Positions 48,701 to 62,800 of a stretch of DNA of 64,000 bases are shown piece by piece; position 1 is the first letter of the stretch; each line of letters starts with the position of its first letter. Where the stretch lies: contig NW_019211460.1 in NCBI RefSeq assembly GCF_002443255.2, positions 34,509,952 to 34,573,951 on the forward strand, read 5' to 3'. The notes under the pieces are model-generated. The model saw only the letters and a list, made by a program, of their open reading frames with translations, had not been told where the DNA came from and ran no database searches. A program made the position numbers and the translations under genes. This DNA is from Varroa destructor. Taxonomy: Eukaryota > Arthropoda > Arachnida > Mesostigmata > Varroidae.

Positions 48701-51700
48701 AGTGGAAGCGGTTGCTGTCGCAGTGACTGAAGACTGTTCCAAATGGTGAGATCGGACCACACTCGTTAATCGCGGTGATGACCGCCAAATGAAGACGCCT
48801 CGAGGAAAGACAAAGACCGATGCACCTAGAGGGCCACCGATGTACCACCAAACTTACCAGTCAGTGGTCTAGACACCATTAAGACGCCACACCGTAGGGA
48901 ATGGCATTGCGAAGATAGGGGCGACGGGAGAGAAAAAAGGAAGGAATTGAGGGATGAATAAGATGCGTCGCTTAAAGCAATAGGATGACAAATAAATACG
49001 CACACAACGCTCCGCTTTCTCCCAGCATCTCCTGACAGGTATCAGGCCGCTTGAAGAGCGACTAAACTAACGGTCCGTGCCTATACAGAGATACCAAAAA
49101 GAATCCTGACAAGAACCTGACATGTAAGAACTATATACCAGAACACCTAAGCAGAGGTGAAAAGGCGAGTTGGCGGACCTAATTATTTGGGTGACAGGGC
49201 CACACTTATTGTGATCGGATACCGTGTCAGAAGACTCGAAACAATTTTCGATTGAAGCCGTGATACTACAATCCTTCTACTTACTCTACCACATGCTGAA
49301 CAACTGCGCACACAAAAATCTACTCACGCTGAGTCCTTGTACAAAAAGACTACGGTTCGGAGACTGCTATTGGTTCGGCTGGTGACGAAGTATTTGTTGG
49401 TCGGCTAGTTTTTGAAATTTTAACCCTTCGCCTGGATCCGTATTGACTCGTCGGCTAACAATTCTGGGGATTAAATCATTTTACGGCTTGGACCACATGC
49501 ATTACAGTGGCGCAGTGATGACACCGACCGACGTCATGATGGAAACGTTCTTTGGTAAGCAGTACTTACCACGCTGCTTTGGTATAGGAAACACAACAGA
49601 GTGGCCTGACAGTTTTCGAGGGTTGCTGGGGAACAGACGGAACGCCATGTACGGGCTGCCTAAAAGCCCCTCTGCAATCACCGGTGCGACGAGAACCGCC
49701 ACGCACTCTCTAATTTCCCCAGCGGCCTAGGCCCTCATTCAGTGTCCCCCTTTGGTCAGCCCCCCATTCCCAGCAGCTCCCGCTTCAACTCACCAAAAGT
49801 TCGTCTGGCGTTCCTCTGCAGCCTTCCCGCCAAAGCTCCACGAAGCCATGACCGGTTCGGCCGCTTCGGTGCCGACTGATTTCCACTAGGTCCGCTAAAG
49901 GCCCCTGTTATAATAGAGCCGGCCGAAAACCTATCTTTGCCAGTCTGCCTACTCCATTCGCTTGGGTCTTAGTCTAGGCTCTGTTACAAGGCTGACGATA
50001 GCAGCAAAGCTGGCGCAGCGCAGCCGAGAAAAGAAGCAAGCAAGCACCAGGAAGCTGAAGGCAAATATAAAAAGTCGTAGAAAACCATTTTAAACTAATA
50101 ATATCATCAGCTTACTTCCGTGATGTTGTTGCTGTCACAGCGCAACAGTTCCGACCCTCTCTTCCTTCGTCACCGGCCCGTATGTGCGCCCGCACCTCTG
50201 CGCCTATGTGGGCTCATGTAGGTTCTCTGTCTCTCTGCTTGTATGTAGAACAGCACTCGATGACGTTGCTCCTACTGCCATCGATGTTTATGATGCTTTC
50301 TCCCGAGCTGCTGTGTAGAATTGGGTGGTACGGATAGAGGAGATTCGTACCCCTCTTGACTTCCCCTGTATTGCCATGGCTGCCTCTCTCTCTCTCTTTT
50401 CATTTCTGCCGATCTTCCACATACGGTCCTATGTGTGCTCGCAATCGCAGAGAAAACACACTCTCCACCTTGTTAGTTTCTCTCTCCCATCTGTCTCTCT
50501 TGCTCGTTCCTCTCAGCACAGACAATTCCAATAAGAGGTCCGTCTCTCGGATGCTACCGGTGCTGCCTCGACCGTAGATTCGCTACCGGGTGCTTCGCTA
50601 CGGCAACAGCAGTCGCGCAATAGGAGCTGATTAGATTAAAATCCGAATTGACTCTGCAGTGTGGTTGTTTCTCTTCCTAATGCTGTTATTGCCAGTCTGT
50701 CTATACTGGTACCTCCGCTGCCGGCATCCGAGTCGTCGTCGATGCTGCTGAGGAAAACAAAGCCGAGAATGAAACCGTACTCGAGTGGCTGCCGTTTCCT
50801 TGAGAGACTTGACCTGCTTGCGGTTGCCGACTGTGACGAGAAGGTAAACCCGGCAGGTCGAAGGCAGTTTGCGATTTGTTGAGCTGTTTGGCGTTTGTGA
50901 AAGAATGGCAAACGTGCAAGCTTTGAACGAGATATTTATATCAAGTTAATAATGTCGTCGAACTTTCAGCCAATCCAAAACCTTAATATCTAATAATAAT
51001 ATAAGTAACCTTAATATCATCACGCCACCGACTTCTATTCCTGCACCTGACAGGAAACAGATAGACTGTTTCAGAGGGGTCTCCAATTCAAATTAAGAGG
51101 TAGGTTATGTATGCCTATATGTAGGACACTCAAGTCGAATGGGTTCGATCGCGCATTTAATACACGTGCTTGTATATGCGGGATGACATGAAAAGAGATG
51201 GCCAAAACAAAACATGGGTACGCCTAGATGAAGTGCTATGTCAACGCGAGCTTGATACGAATAGTCCAATGAACATAGACGAAGCTCTACAATTTAACCC
51301 AACAAAGAATAATCAACGTGCATCTGCAATTAGCTGTTTCGTGAACTTTCTCGGGACCTTCACCGTGCGTGAACCGCTACGGGAAATGCATATAAGCCAA
51401 AATAATCCTATATTACTTTGCACTAAGCTAAGATGACGCAGATTTATCAGAGCCTTGCCGTCAGCCTTTTCCATTTTTGGCTCAATTTTTTTACCTAAAT
51501 ATGTATATTTAAATTTTGTCTACGTGCATCTCACGTGCACCTACACTTCATGGTTAATCGTGCGCCATATTACAAAACGTATTTACTCAATGCATGTGGT
51601 AAGACAAATTGTACTTAAAATTGTTCGGCTGATCTTCGTGCTGGAAGTTATGTAGTCTTTGACCTCTAACGGTCATCTGGAACCGACGTTCATCGAATGA

Positions 51701-52812
51701 CGGCCTGATCCCAGATAGCCTTGCGATTCCCAAGGGCTGTGTCGGTAGACCCCTGCTGCCTATCCAGGTGTCTACCGTTAACAATGCTGCGTTGTTTTTC
51801 CGCTTTGTTCGTGCAGTCGCACGTAAATTGACACCTATTTAAATAGTGATGTTGGATCCACTTCACCCAGAGGTAATACAGACTATTGCGCTTGTCTGTT
51901 GTCGCACAACAGGTCTTCGTTGGGGGCGTTAAGGGCGGTGACGAGAGAAGGCTTTGAAACCAAACGGAGTTACTGATACAACTTCAGAAAACAGCCGTTA
52001 CCCACAAGCTATTAGTCCTGGTATGCGAATTCTGAAGGTAACAGCAGCCTATTGCTTTGAACCAGATATGACCTTTAGTGGACGGTATCCTGCTGTGCTT
52101 CAATTGTGACATCCGGACTCAGTGACAAATTTTAAAGCAATAGTCGGCCCACAGAATACGGACGTGGGTAAGCGAAGCAACATTCGAGAAGGCCTTTCAT
52201 ACATTTCGTTCTAATTTTCGTCATGTAGACTGCGTTTCTTTAATTACCTAAAAACAGGAGGACAAATGGCAAGATCCTTGTCAAAATCCTGTAATAACAT
52301 GTTACTTAAAAAAAAACCTGGAAAATCCTAGGATCAAATGAAAAATTGACGAGTATTTTTTTATTATAGAAAAGTAGAAAGTGTTTAGGGTAATCTGCAG
52401 ATCATAGATGCAATATTGTCATAGCCCGGCATCATATCTCGGCTGGTATATAGAACTTCATTCTGCTTATGAAGAGGTAGAGCCAATTGCTTATTTACGT
52501 TCTGAGTTGAATGGTACTTCATTTTTTAGGATCCCTATATAAATAGGACTGTACAATTGATACTGTAAATAAAACTGTGACGCCTATGAAAAGTTCTACC
52601 TAGATGAATAAGTCTATGAAAAATGATTCTCTATGTACTTGTTTACACAGTTTACGGTACCGCTATTATATCTGAACGACTACCATTTTCAATTATGCAA
52701 ACTTAATATCTTGAACGATTGATTGCGAACATCCGTAGTGTATGCAACTTTTGTGGACTTATCATAGACCCTCGAACTCTTCTTGCGTGTTAAGTAACGT
52801 TGACTACGGAAA

Positions 52813-52827
52813 CATTGCCCCCTAGGG
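52813..52827 (-). promoter_or_regulatory. weaker CTCF-like site, upstream region
   Basis: The minus strand reads CCCCTAGGGGGCAAT, matching 13 of 15 positions of CCASYAGRKGGCRCT. It is partly self-complementary (CCCCTAGGGG), which alone could explain the resemblance. Reported only as a possible partner of the intron 2 site. Confidence 0.2.
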
Positions 52828-55800
52828 GTCCCATTTCTCATTGCCGCCTCTGTTCCATCAGCGCGTTCCATTCTTTCTAGACGTTCGCTTACAAGTTTCG
52901 TATAAGACATTCGTATGCGTCGAATCATCTTGTCCTAGTTTTGTCGATCACGGCCGCGATCAGCCGGGCGAATATCCCCCTTGGTAATCCCGAATGCAAA
53001 AATGAGACACCCCACAAATTCGAAGATCGAAAGCTATTTACTGTTACTATACTTTTTTGCCAGCCAGTCGTATCGTATCCAGGTTGGGTTGTGTTGTAGT
53101 CGAGATGATGCTCTACTAACAATGGCAACAAAATGGACGAAGTTCAAAGGAGAGAGAGGGGCTCTGCGGGTGCGAAAAGGGAGGAACATTTTGACTTGTT
53201 TTTTTCGTTTATTATTATTACCCCAGCAGCCGGCAACGATATGACGACCCTGCGCTGCTACTACCGACGAAAGACGATATCAAAAATGGGGGTGGGTGGC
53301 AATGGAGGCTGACTTGTTCGGTTGAGCAACGCAGGTAAAACGAAGTCCGGTGGGATAGACTCGGATCCGGCCTACCCCGCAGTGATGTCTGATTATCAGC
53401 AGTAGCAAGTACAGTTACGATTCGACACTTGGCTCCCCTCGGCATACAGGCACGCTCTCCCTGACTGGCTCGATACTTGTTCTTTCTTGGGCCGTCTTCC
53501 TTTAAGCTATTTTGTCTCTAGCGCTCGATTCGCCTTGTAGCGCTTCGTTCGACTGGGGACAAAATGAACAGATGTCGCTTGTGTTCGCGCAGCTCGAGAT
53601 CGCATCCCACATTATTCGAGCAAAGCGTCGTGACACGTCTGCAATTGTGCGCACCATGCGAGGATCCAATGTAGCGTAGTATAAGAGCAGAAGGCTGGTG
53701 GCAATGTAAGATAATAGCGACTGACTTGTCGAAGTTTTCACGAAATTTTGAGTTAGACTAAATGTACGATTGTCCAAGACAACGAACTTGACTCCTTTTT
53801 TTTTTTTTTTGTATCAGTAGCAAGTAGCTCCAGGAGGCCGGTAGGACAGCGGCGTTATGGCAGTGGCATAGGGCATTGGCACGGGAAAGCTCGACAGGAG
53901 GACTAGGACCAACTAGCGTTTGGCACTTTTTCTATGAGCGATTTGACTCTATAGGTGGCTTCACCGGGTCGAGACCCAAAGCTAGAGGAGAAATTCTAGG
54001 GAGCAAGTAACGCATCGTGTGTGTATGCCCGTCCATGTAATAGAGGTGGCTTGCGCTGAGTAGGAAGAAGGAGGCCGAATTGGCCGAAAATTGCTTTTTA
54101 CCAATTTGGAACATCCCGTCTAGTACTTCTCTTTTCTCGTCCTGTTCGGTGAAAACACAACTGACAGTTACGAGTAGATAATGATGGATGGAGTGATGTG
54201 TTGTGTAAATTGCTATTATGGGGCTACGACCTTGGGGCATTCCCCATCCTGCCAAGCAGCAGCGGAAAAGCCGCTTAGACAGAGCACAAATAGCGGAGAA
54301 AAAGCTGCTACACGTTTGTCGTTACAAATTTGGCAAAGAATTGAATTAATATTACTGTTATGGTAGATTCAACAAGTGGTGTATGCGGTCATCTCTATTC
54401 ACAGACAAAAAAAGGGATCACAATGTACTTGCCTTTCTATTTTTAAGGTATTGCGTATAGAACTTACCTTTGGCGCGCACCTGCCCTTAACTGTCCTAAT
54501 GTTGAAAGATTAAAGTTCATCTCCCTTCCACGACTGAAAAAAAACTGGTGAGTAAGTGCGCCGAGTCCCGTTTAGGTCGGCAGGCATGCTTGATTGATTT
54601 TTGTCAAATTACAGCTCAACTGGCAGGCGATTCTAACCGAGCAGTCTCAACAAAGAATTTAAAACCGCAACTGGCTATGACCGATGGCATCGGCGCGACA
54701 TGACGCTAATTTAGATCTAATTGAATGTCCCCATCTCATCTCTGATTAACGATAATACTCTCATCATCAGATATCCGCCAAAGCTTTGGAACATTGAAAA
54801 TCCTTTTTGGTCGCATACCGCAGCCTTCAATGAAGCTGGGATTAGGTGCTCTCGATTTCCTGCGTCATTTTACCCCTTACTCTGACCATCGGAGCAACTC
54901 AATACTGACTCATCGATAAGTAGTGCTTGAGGGTAACTACATCAGCGAACCGTTGTTGTTAATTGCTAGGCACACTTTTGCTGTTTTTCAGACTGGTCAA
55001 TTTTTCTGTGGTGCTCTTGATTGAGGACAAAATCTCACGATTCACACTATATCCGCAATACTCAAGCTACCGAGTTCACTGAGGTAGCTCATTTTCAAAG
55101 CACAGCTCTGGGTGTACGACAGCCCACTGCGGCCGCTTCCCCATTGACACAACTGCTCGTTGCAGAAAGTTGTTCGATGTCGGCCTGTTCCTATATCCGT
55201 ACGCGGCTCACGTTCATCTTGCTGAAATTAAGCACGTTTTAACGATCCTTTTCAAAGTGAAGTAACGTCCCCGGTTTAGTAGAGAGCTTAATACACTGTC
55301 CAGACTCGGCTGGTCGTTGATTCTGGCCTGACCGTCCACGTTTGTCGCGGCCTATCCGATCGCGGGCGCTGGCGACAGAAATGATAACTACAATAGCCAT
55401 TGTCCCGATGATAAAGTCGACGCGAGATCAGCCCAAACACCAATGGATCGAATTTGTTTCCTCTGTTGAATTCTCTCTGCTTCGAATTCTTGCTGGACAC
55501 TGATCGGATGCGGAACCACCTCAATTAGCAGGCGGTAAATGGCGGAGTACGGGAGTCAAAGATGCGGATCTTCTCAACGACAGGCCACGTAGCCATCGGC
55601 CTACTCAGTCACCCTATTGAATTAACGTCACTCAGGTGACGTAAAGAATCGACAGCGATTTCGTTACCACTGATTTATTAGCGTTCCTCCTCCTACATCG
55701 CGGTCATTTTCTCTCGTGCGCAGATTTTCTAGCATATCCGATGGCGTACATAGTTAATACCTAGACCCTGGACCGAACGCTTGCAAATGGTCAGGTGCGG

Positions 55801-55938
55801 TGCGGTTTCTTTTATCCGACTGATTTTCTATCAAGTCTACTATATTTGTACGGTTGTTTAGGCAGATCAACGTCAGAGTAATATTTTAGTAAGCTTTATT
55901 CATCAAATGGCAACGACACCGACGAGATAAACATGAGT

Positions 55939-55973
55939 GTAAAAGTCAGACAACTCGCTTACCTGACTTTTAC
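55939..55973 (+). repeat. perfect 11-bp inverted repeat, 13-nt loop
   Basis: GTAAAAGTCAG at 55939-55949 is exactly reverse-complemented at 55963-55973. RNA from either strand would fold into a small hairpin. The stem is too short for a microRNA precursor. No gene is adjacent. Confidence 0.85.
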
Positions 55974-58900
55974 GTGCAGATTAATGGCATGTAAGTCGTG
56001 ACGAACACGGCGCGTACGACAAAACGAATGGCAAAGACAAGGAGAGTTTGAATAGGCTAAATCGATAGCGACCAACAAAAGCCGTATGGGACACGAGTGC
56101 CTAAATGAAAGGAGCCGCTGCGTGAGAGGGCCGAAGGGCCGATGGAGGTTTCTGAAGAGGGGATGAACATCGACGGAGGTATGGCAGCGGGTTTCCTCGA
56201 AATGACCATCTCATTTCTTAAAGAGGACAAAATCACAGACGACAGGTCCTAGGCTCCCAGCCCCCTCATGTGGTGGCGAGCTGTACATTTTGGCGCAGCA
56301 GTCATTGTTATCGAGCTAATTCGATTTGTGTTGGCCGCTATAGCACGGCATATGTACAACCTATATATACATCTATCATTGCCCTGCTTCTGCCCGGTTA
56401 TTCATGGTAAAATTGGTCGCATCCGTGGTCACTTGTGGATCGGGTAGAGGATTGTTTCAAATATTGTCACGTTATAGGAAAAGAGTCATTCGTTATAGTG
56501 ACGTAGGGTACTTGAAGCTCTGCGCTTGACGATATCAAGTGGCCACCCCTGTTTGGTAATATTTCAACAATGTGTAGAAAACTAATCATAGCGCGGTGTT
56601 GGCAGCAAAAGTTATTGCCATTGAAAACTTCTTTTGGTAACTGAAAAGATATAACAGAGGGCAATATTGTGTGTAATTAGGTGACAGACTGTTTGTTCGT
56701 ATACAATATGTGCGTATGACTTTATAAATAATTAATACGCACTAATTTCTGGTCCAGACATCATTTGGCGTTAATGCGGCCGCCGATAGAAGGACGACTT
56801 GAACCCATATCCACAGCTACACACATACATGCCCATAGATGATAAGAGAAATGGCCCGTTTTTATACGCTCAGTGTCCCTATAGCAGCAGTCTGAAACTT
56901 GATACCGGCTTTTCCATATATTCATTTGAGTTCTTCCCAGATGCTCATTTGTACCCTCATTTGCTTCTTTTATTATTTCCATGGTGTTCTCGCACTTTTT
57001 AAGGTGGCGAGCTAATTAATCCTCCTCCTGGGTAACCGGGGCAAGCCAGCTGGTTCTTCACCAACCAACATATCATATCGTGACATCGCAGATCTCTCTG
57101 AAGCATCTATCCCGTCGGTCGTACGCGCTCTAATCATCAATGGCCAGGGGCTGGTGGTTAGAGATGTATTATCTCGCAGCTTTTCATTTACTAAACATAC
57201 GTCCGGTATTGCCCTGTAAAAACTGCAATGGTAGCCCACTCGGAAATAGAAGCTGGCAGTAATCCGTTCAACCGTGACGACGTGTGAATGAATAACTATA
57301 AATCATTAAGTTCGCTGTGTATACCGTCGAAGTAATTTCTTCTTTGAGTTAGAAAAAATGCCGGAAAGTGGTATTCTGTTTATGAACTTGTTCAAAGACC
57401 TAGTAAATGACAAACAGTGTGGCCCTAACGAGCGTATGGGCCTTAGTTAAATAAAATACATTTATCAAAATCTTCTCAATGCGCACTCATAAACTAGTAA
57501 GTTAAGTGGTCGCTTTTAAAATGAAAGCTGAGATTTTGTTTACCGTTATTACAAATCCTTATAAACTCTATGTAGCCATTGATCTACGTGTGCAGTCCTT
57601 AGCATGCTGTCATTAATAGGAAAAAGAGATGCCAATGAAACGTCAAAGGCTGAACAACTCAACGAACATTGTTCTCAGTCTTGTAAATGTAAACTTAGAT
57701 GCGTTTGTTCGAGATGTGAACTTGTATGTAGAGCTTATGTTATTCCTTTCAAGCTTAAGTTTCGTACTTCGGCCGACGCCATCTCGTCACTCGTGATTCT
57801 GACCACGAGCAATTTAAACTTTCATACAAGTTGAATTTTTCCGATCGTCGAGGTTTTTACCGTCTTCTTCCTTTATCTAAATATTTCTAACGTTTTGAAT
57901 ATAAGTGAATCCTTCGCATGGACAGCGAGCTGAAGCCAGCGGCTGGTCGTTAATTCAAGGCGGGAGTCCGTCGTGTTTCAGCTGCTGAGGAAGTTATACA
58001 AAATATCCTCGGCGGGAACCAAGCGGACTGAAAAGCAGGTAAACCGAACGGGCGTGGGTGGCTGTTGAAGAGCACGGAAAAGGCAAACCCGATAGTGGCG
58101 TTTCAAAGCCGCTGCTGCTGCTGCCTTTGTAAAGCTTTACTCTGCCTTGCCCCGGTTTCTTCGATAGATCAGGTGGAGGCGAAGCTGGGAATAGGGGGCT
58201 GCTTGGATCGAACTGGTCCCCCGAGATGCCTGCGTGAGGCACACGCCACACTGTGTCCCTCTGCCTCGTCTGAATCTCCTCCTCTAACAATGCGTCGAGC
58301 TGCAGCTGCTGTTTCTATCGTATCATTGAGTGTTTCCAAGCGGAAACTAGACTTACTGCTGTTACATGAACATATTGGGCAGAGATAGTAGTAGTTTGAT
58401 GTTAGTAGATGCATAGCGTTTTTATGCGGCGTTGCATTGGCCGGCGAAATCACCAAGGGCCTCTAAGTTAAAGAGATGCTAAATTGATTGATAGTTGATA
58501 GACTGAACTGTCGGCATCTCGCGAGTTGATGCCAGGTATAATTCAAAAGAGCCTATTAAATGAATTAACTTAAGCTAACTAGAAAAGTACTACGATCTAC
58601 CAACGATTAAAAGAATGAGCGTCTGTGTTTGATCCGTATTTCCTAGGGAGTCTGTCCTTTCTACAAATATCGAGTCATAATCGGCTTTCTATCACTTTGT
58701 GAGTATATCGTACTGCCGTTCGTATAACAGTTGATCATGCTGGTGATTACTCAGAAGAAAGATTTAGCTTCTAACGGTAGTAAACGTTATCTGTTTAATC
58801 TGTATTGATTAGGGATCATTGTTAGTATCGCCATTTGAAAAGTGGCATTGGTAAAAAACGAGGAGGTATTTTAAATATCCATTCAAATATCCTTACACAC

Positions 58901-59801
58901 TATCCCACCGTGTAGACTTAGTCGATAATTGATAAACAGTGACTGCTCCCAAATGGAAGCACTTGAATTTCGGTCCGCTTCACGATCTGTATGTTGCACG
59001 GACTGGGAATTATAGCAATTAACTTTCGTCACCAGCCTTTGTTCCAGCTGCAGTGTATGTACCGCTGCTATATGTACGCGCGAATGCCTCGTGAGGGTCG
59101 CTTCTAACCCGTAGGAGTTTCGCTTGAAAAGAAAAGTGGGTACTGTGGAAAACACTCGCTGAAAAGAAGGCCCCGAGCGTTAGTCGGCTGACGTTGCGAG
59201 GAGTGAGATGCGCAAATTTAAAGAAAAATTATGAGAATTAATCGTTTACCAGGTTAGCGGACCATCGGGGCTGCGATGGACGCGAACTGGGAATCGACCA
59301 GTGCTGCCGCGGTAGCCGCAGCAGTAGCGACGAGCACAGCCTCAAGAAGAGGAAGACATTTCCATAATCGCCGGCGCCTCCTTCGTTTTAAGTAATTTGT
59401 TGGGTTTGTCTTCGCTCGCCATAGCCATCACGGGCGACGGCCAGCCGTCGCCTGCGGCTAGAACAACTCCAACTCAACGTCGCCCATACTCATTCGTTCT
59501 TACTTATATTGTTATTCTTTGTAGCTGCTACCACCTTCTCGCCCCCTCCGCGCTCGTTTGTTTCGTCGTTACGGGGGTAATTTTTTGAGTCGATCTTCAG
59601 GAGCAAGGAAATGTCAAGCAACTCGCACCCGCTGACACTGTGGTTATTCATTTTACATATATTATTACCATCATTATACTTGTATAAATTTGAATATTAA
59701 TATCGATATATCCTCCTGAGCGCTGCAGCTCCTCCTTTTCGCCCGTGCTGTCCTGTCCCACTTCGTCCATGAAGTTCTGCGGCTTGGCTGTCTCTGTGCG
59801 G

Positions 59802-59818
59802 GTGTGTGTGTGTGTGTG
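59802..59818 (+). repeat. (GT)n microsatellite
   Basis: About 17 bp of alternating GT in the far-upstream region, next to a GC-rich stretch. Confidence 0.9.
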
Positions 59819-62800
59819 AACGCGTTCGCTATTATCATGATTATTAATGGCGTCGTCAACGGTTACGGCAATGGGGGAGCAACGCTACGCCCCTTCCTCA
59901 TCGCGCGTTGCACATTAGCGCTCTGTGTAAAGCGTTGTGGTAACGCGGACAACTCCGTCATCAACAGCTTTCGTCGTATATCCTCGGTGGTCATCGTTCA
60001 GCCGGCCACCGGTCGGCCGTTGGAATATCACCGTTTATCACAGCAATTTGTCGTTCATTCGGTCGATCGCTGTTCGGCCATTATTATTAAAAGCATAATC
60101 CGTTCGGGTATTGCAGGCGACTGCACGATGGAGGCATTACCCGAGAAGACTGCGAGTGCGCCTCCCACGAAGGACGACTAAACAGCAGCCGACGCGCAGC
60201 AACAGCAATGAGGGAACGAACTGACTGACATCTCCGTTCGTTGCTCCGGTGTCTAGAAGCAAAACTTTGCAATTGCAGATGGTAACAACGAGGGCGTTTA
60301 AGAACGTGACAGGGTGCGCGGATCTGTCTGTGTAAGCATTGCGTCGGTATGAAGTACGGGTGAACAACAATTCATCGTGTGGGTACTCAAATGTAGCGGT
60401 GTCTGGCACCGGCTAATTACACCCCAGCGTCATCGAAGCTCTGGTAACGGCCGAACATTGGGCTAATGTTGGCCCGAATCGGTGTCGAGGGATTTATCTT
60501 CAGTCAAACAGAGACGATTAAAACAATGCTTTCCGATGATCAAACTGCGAAGGAGCGAACAGAAGCAGGGGCGGCAGCCATGGTACAGGGTGGCGAATTT
60601 AAAAGGCATCAGAGGATCTATAAACAGCTGAAAACGTCGACGATGTGAACTTCTGACAATAACACAGTGAGGGAGGAAGAGAAGGAAAAGAAGGACGAAG
60701 ACTAACAGAAAGCCTGAAGGCAAAACACTGCATGGTAAAACAGAGTAGATTAGTGCCAGAAAATATAACAACGATATTTTACGCGTTTCTATTATCATAA
60801 TTTAATACTAGCATGCGAAAATTACTGCTATATGACAGAAATACTTCATATAGATATGCTCTATTTTAGTACGGCGTCGACTTAGCCAACTACGAACCAA
60901 TACCAGGACAACAAATTCCGGAAAACTTTCGCTAGATTCTTCTAACAGGCATATATGGACAGCGTGTCTTGGGGAAAATATCGCCCTCCACCCGACTGCC
61001 TAGGAAAAATAGGCTATTCAAGCGGTGATCTTTACTAATTATTTTATTGCCTTTTTCCAAGGACACTAACACATATAAGGCTCGTTTCAGGTGCTCACGG
61101 ATGCAAACTAAGCGTCTAAAGGCATGATTCAGGTACTCGTGACACTATAAGGCTCTGCCCGTTCGGCACTGATGATATGCCAGCAAAGCCGTGGTCATCC
61201 TATTTAACCATAGTCACTCATTATGCGCACCCATCAGGTCACCCCAGTCAGTTACGCCTACGGCAGCAGCCTCTGCTCAGCCGTATTCTCTCGGTACTCT
61301 TCCTGGGGCCGATGATAATATGAATTCACCCATCTTCACTTCGTCAATGTAAGCCTACCGCTGGCCTTATAGTTCCCACCAATTACGGATGACTTACCAA
61401 TAATTCTCGAGGAATGCAGGTAAGGCGGCAGTACTGCTTTTAACTACCTGGTTGGTTTATCGCATGCTGAATTGAAACAAAAATGGGTCAGATTTGGGCA
61501 ATTATGGACATAGAGCAAAGTGACTGCGCGGTACGAACTTAACGTCGGAACACCCATAATGGCATTTTTCGTTGTTTTTTTGTGTTCACGCAAAACTGCC
61601 TACGTTTTAATCGATTTTTTCATATCATCTCTGTATTATTCGACATCTCCCTCGTGCTCGCCTCGTACTATAGAACAAATAAAAAAAAAACCGTAGAAAT
61701 TTATCAAAAATTGCCATTATTTGGTTTCAAGAATGTTTTTTTTCAATAGAGCTATTGCTGCTTTTTAATTAACTAGCTCTGTTTGTATTAAGATACTTTA
61801 GCTATTATGTTTACAAAAATAGCATCAGTTTGAAATTAACCAAACGGACACGTGTTCGTTAAAGTATAATAGCTTTGGAAGAGCTTGCGTGATATACACT
61901 TTCTGCGTGATCAAACCCCTTTGTTAGCACTTCCCATAATACCCGCCACTGTTACACTCTGCCAGGCGATGGCAGTGTGCCACTAATACCACACTGCAGT
62001 CTATTCATTCACTATACTAGAGTCTGCATCGTGCATTGTCGTGCATCTGTGACCGAAGCAGGAAACCAGTATATATGAGGCTACTCCAATAACAGTTTCA
62101 CTGCCATACGATATTCTTATTGGCTTGGCCAATGTTAGCATTGTGTCTTCCATCTGTGGTTGTTGAGCTATTATCTAAAGTATATAGAGCCAATAAGGCT
62201 GAGGTACGATGCAGCGGCGAGGATAGCTAGCGGAGGGCAACTTTCTTTCTTCGCCATAATAGGAGACGAACGATGGTGTTGTTTACTATATCTTGATTAC
62301 TTTGCTACTGTGTTTATCATCGATAAACTCCCACCGGCGGTAGTGCGTGCGAACTAACACACGATGCGAATGGCGGTGATTTGTAGCCCGTCCCTAAGCG
62401 CCCACTAACCTTTTGATGAGCTGACGCAACGCTGGAATTGGAGAAACAGAGATCAAGGCAAGATGCCCTAGAGTGTGGCGACGGCCAAATGTGCGACGCT
62501 ATACATAACAGCTTATAAACTGTTATGGAAGCCAATACCAGCCCTTAATTTATATGCTGCTTTGGTTACTGCTGTCATCACCAGCCTCGCCATTGTTGCT
62601 TGCACAACAATTACGTCGCTTACGCCGCAGATTACGAACTCGAATGTAAAGACGTCGGTAAGTCGTCTTGCCGATTTTGCCTCCGACATAAAGGTTTTAT
62701 GAGGCTTAACCACTTCCGAATCAGCAAAGCATTGTTGGTGCCTCTTGGCTCATACTGAAACAATTCGGAGCTTGTTACTAATTTCAGACACATATATATG

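Noticed and set aside
55288..55524. Three minus-strand frames open together, one with a short hydrophobic leader
   Set aside because: No family, no splice signals of note and no reason to prefer one frame.
57604..57834. Cys-rich plus-strand frame (CSQSCKCKLRCVCSRCELVC)
   Set aside because: Spacing fits no known cysteine framework, there is no signal peptide and the flanks are AT-rich non-coding DNA.
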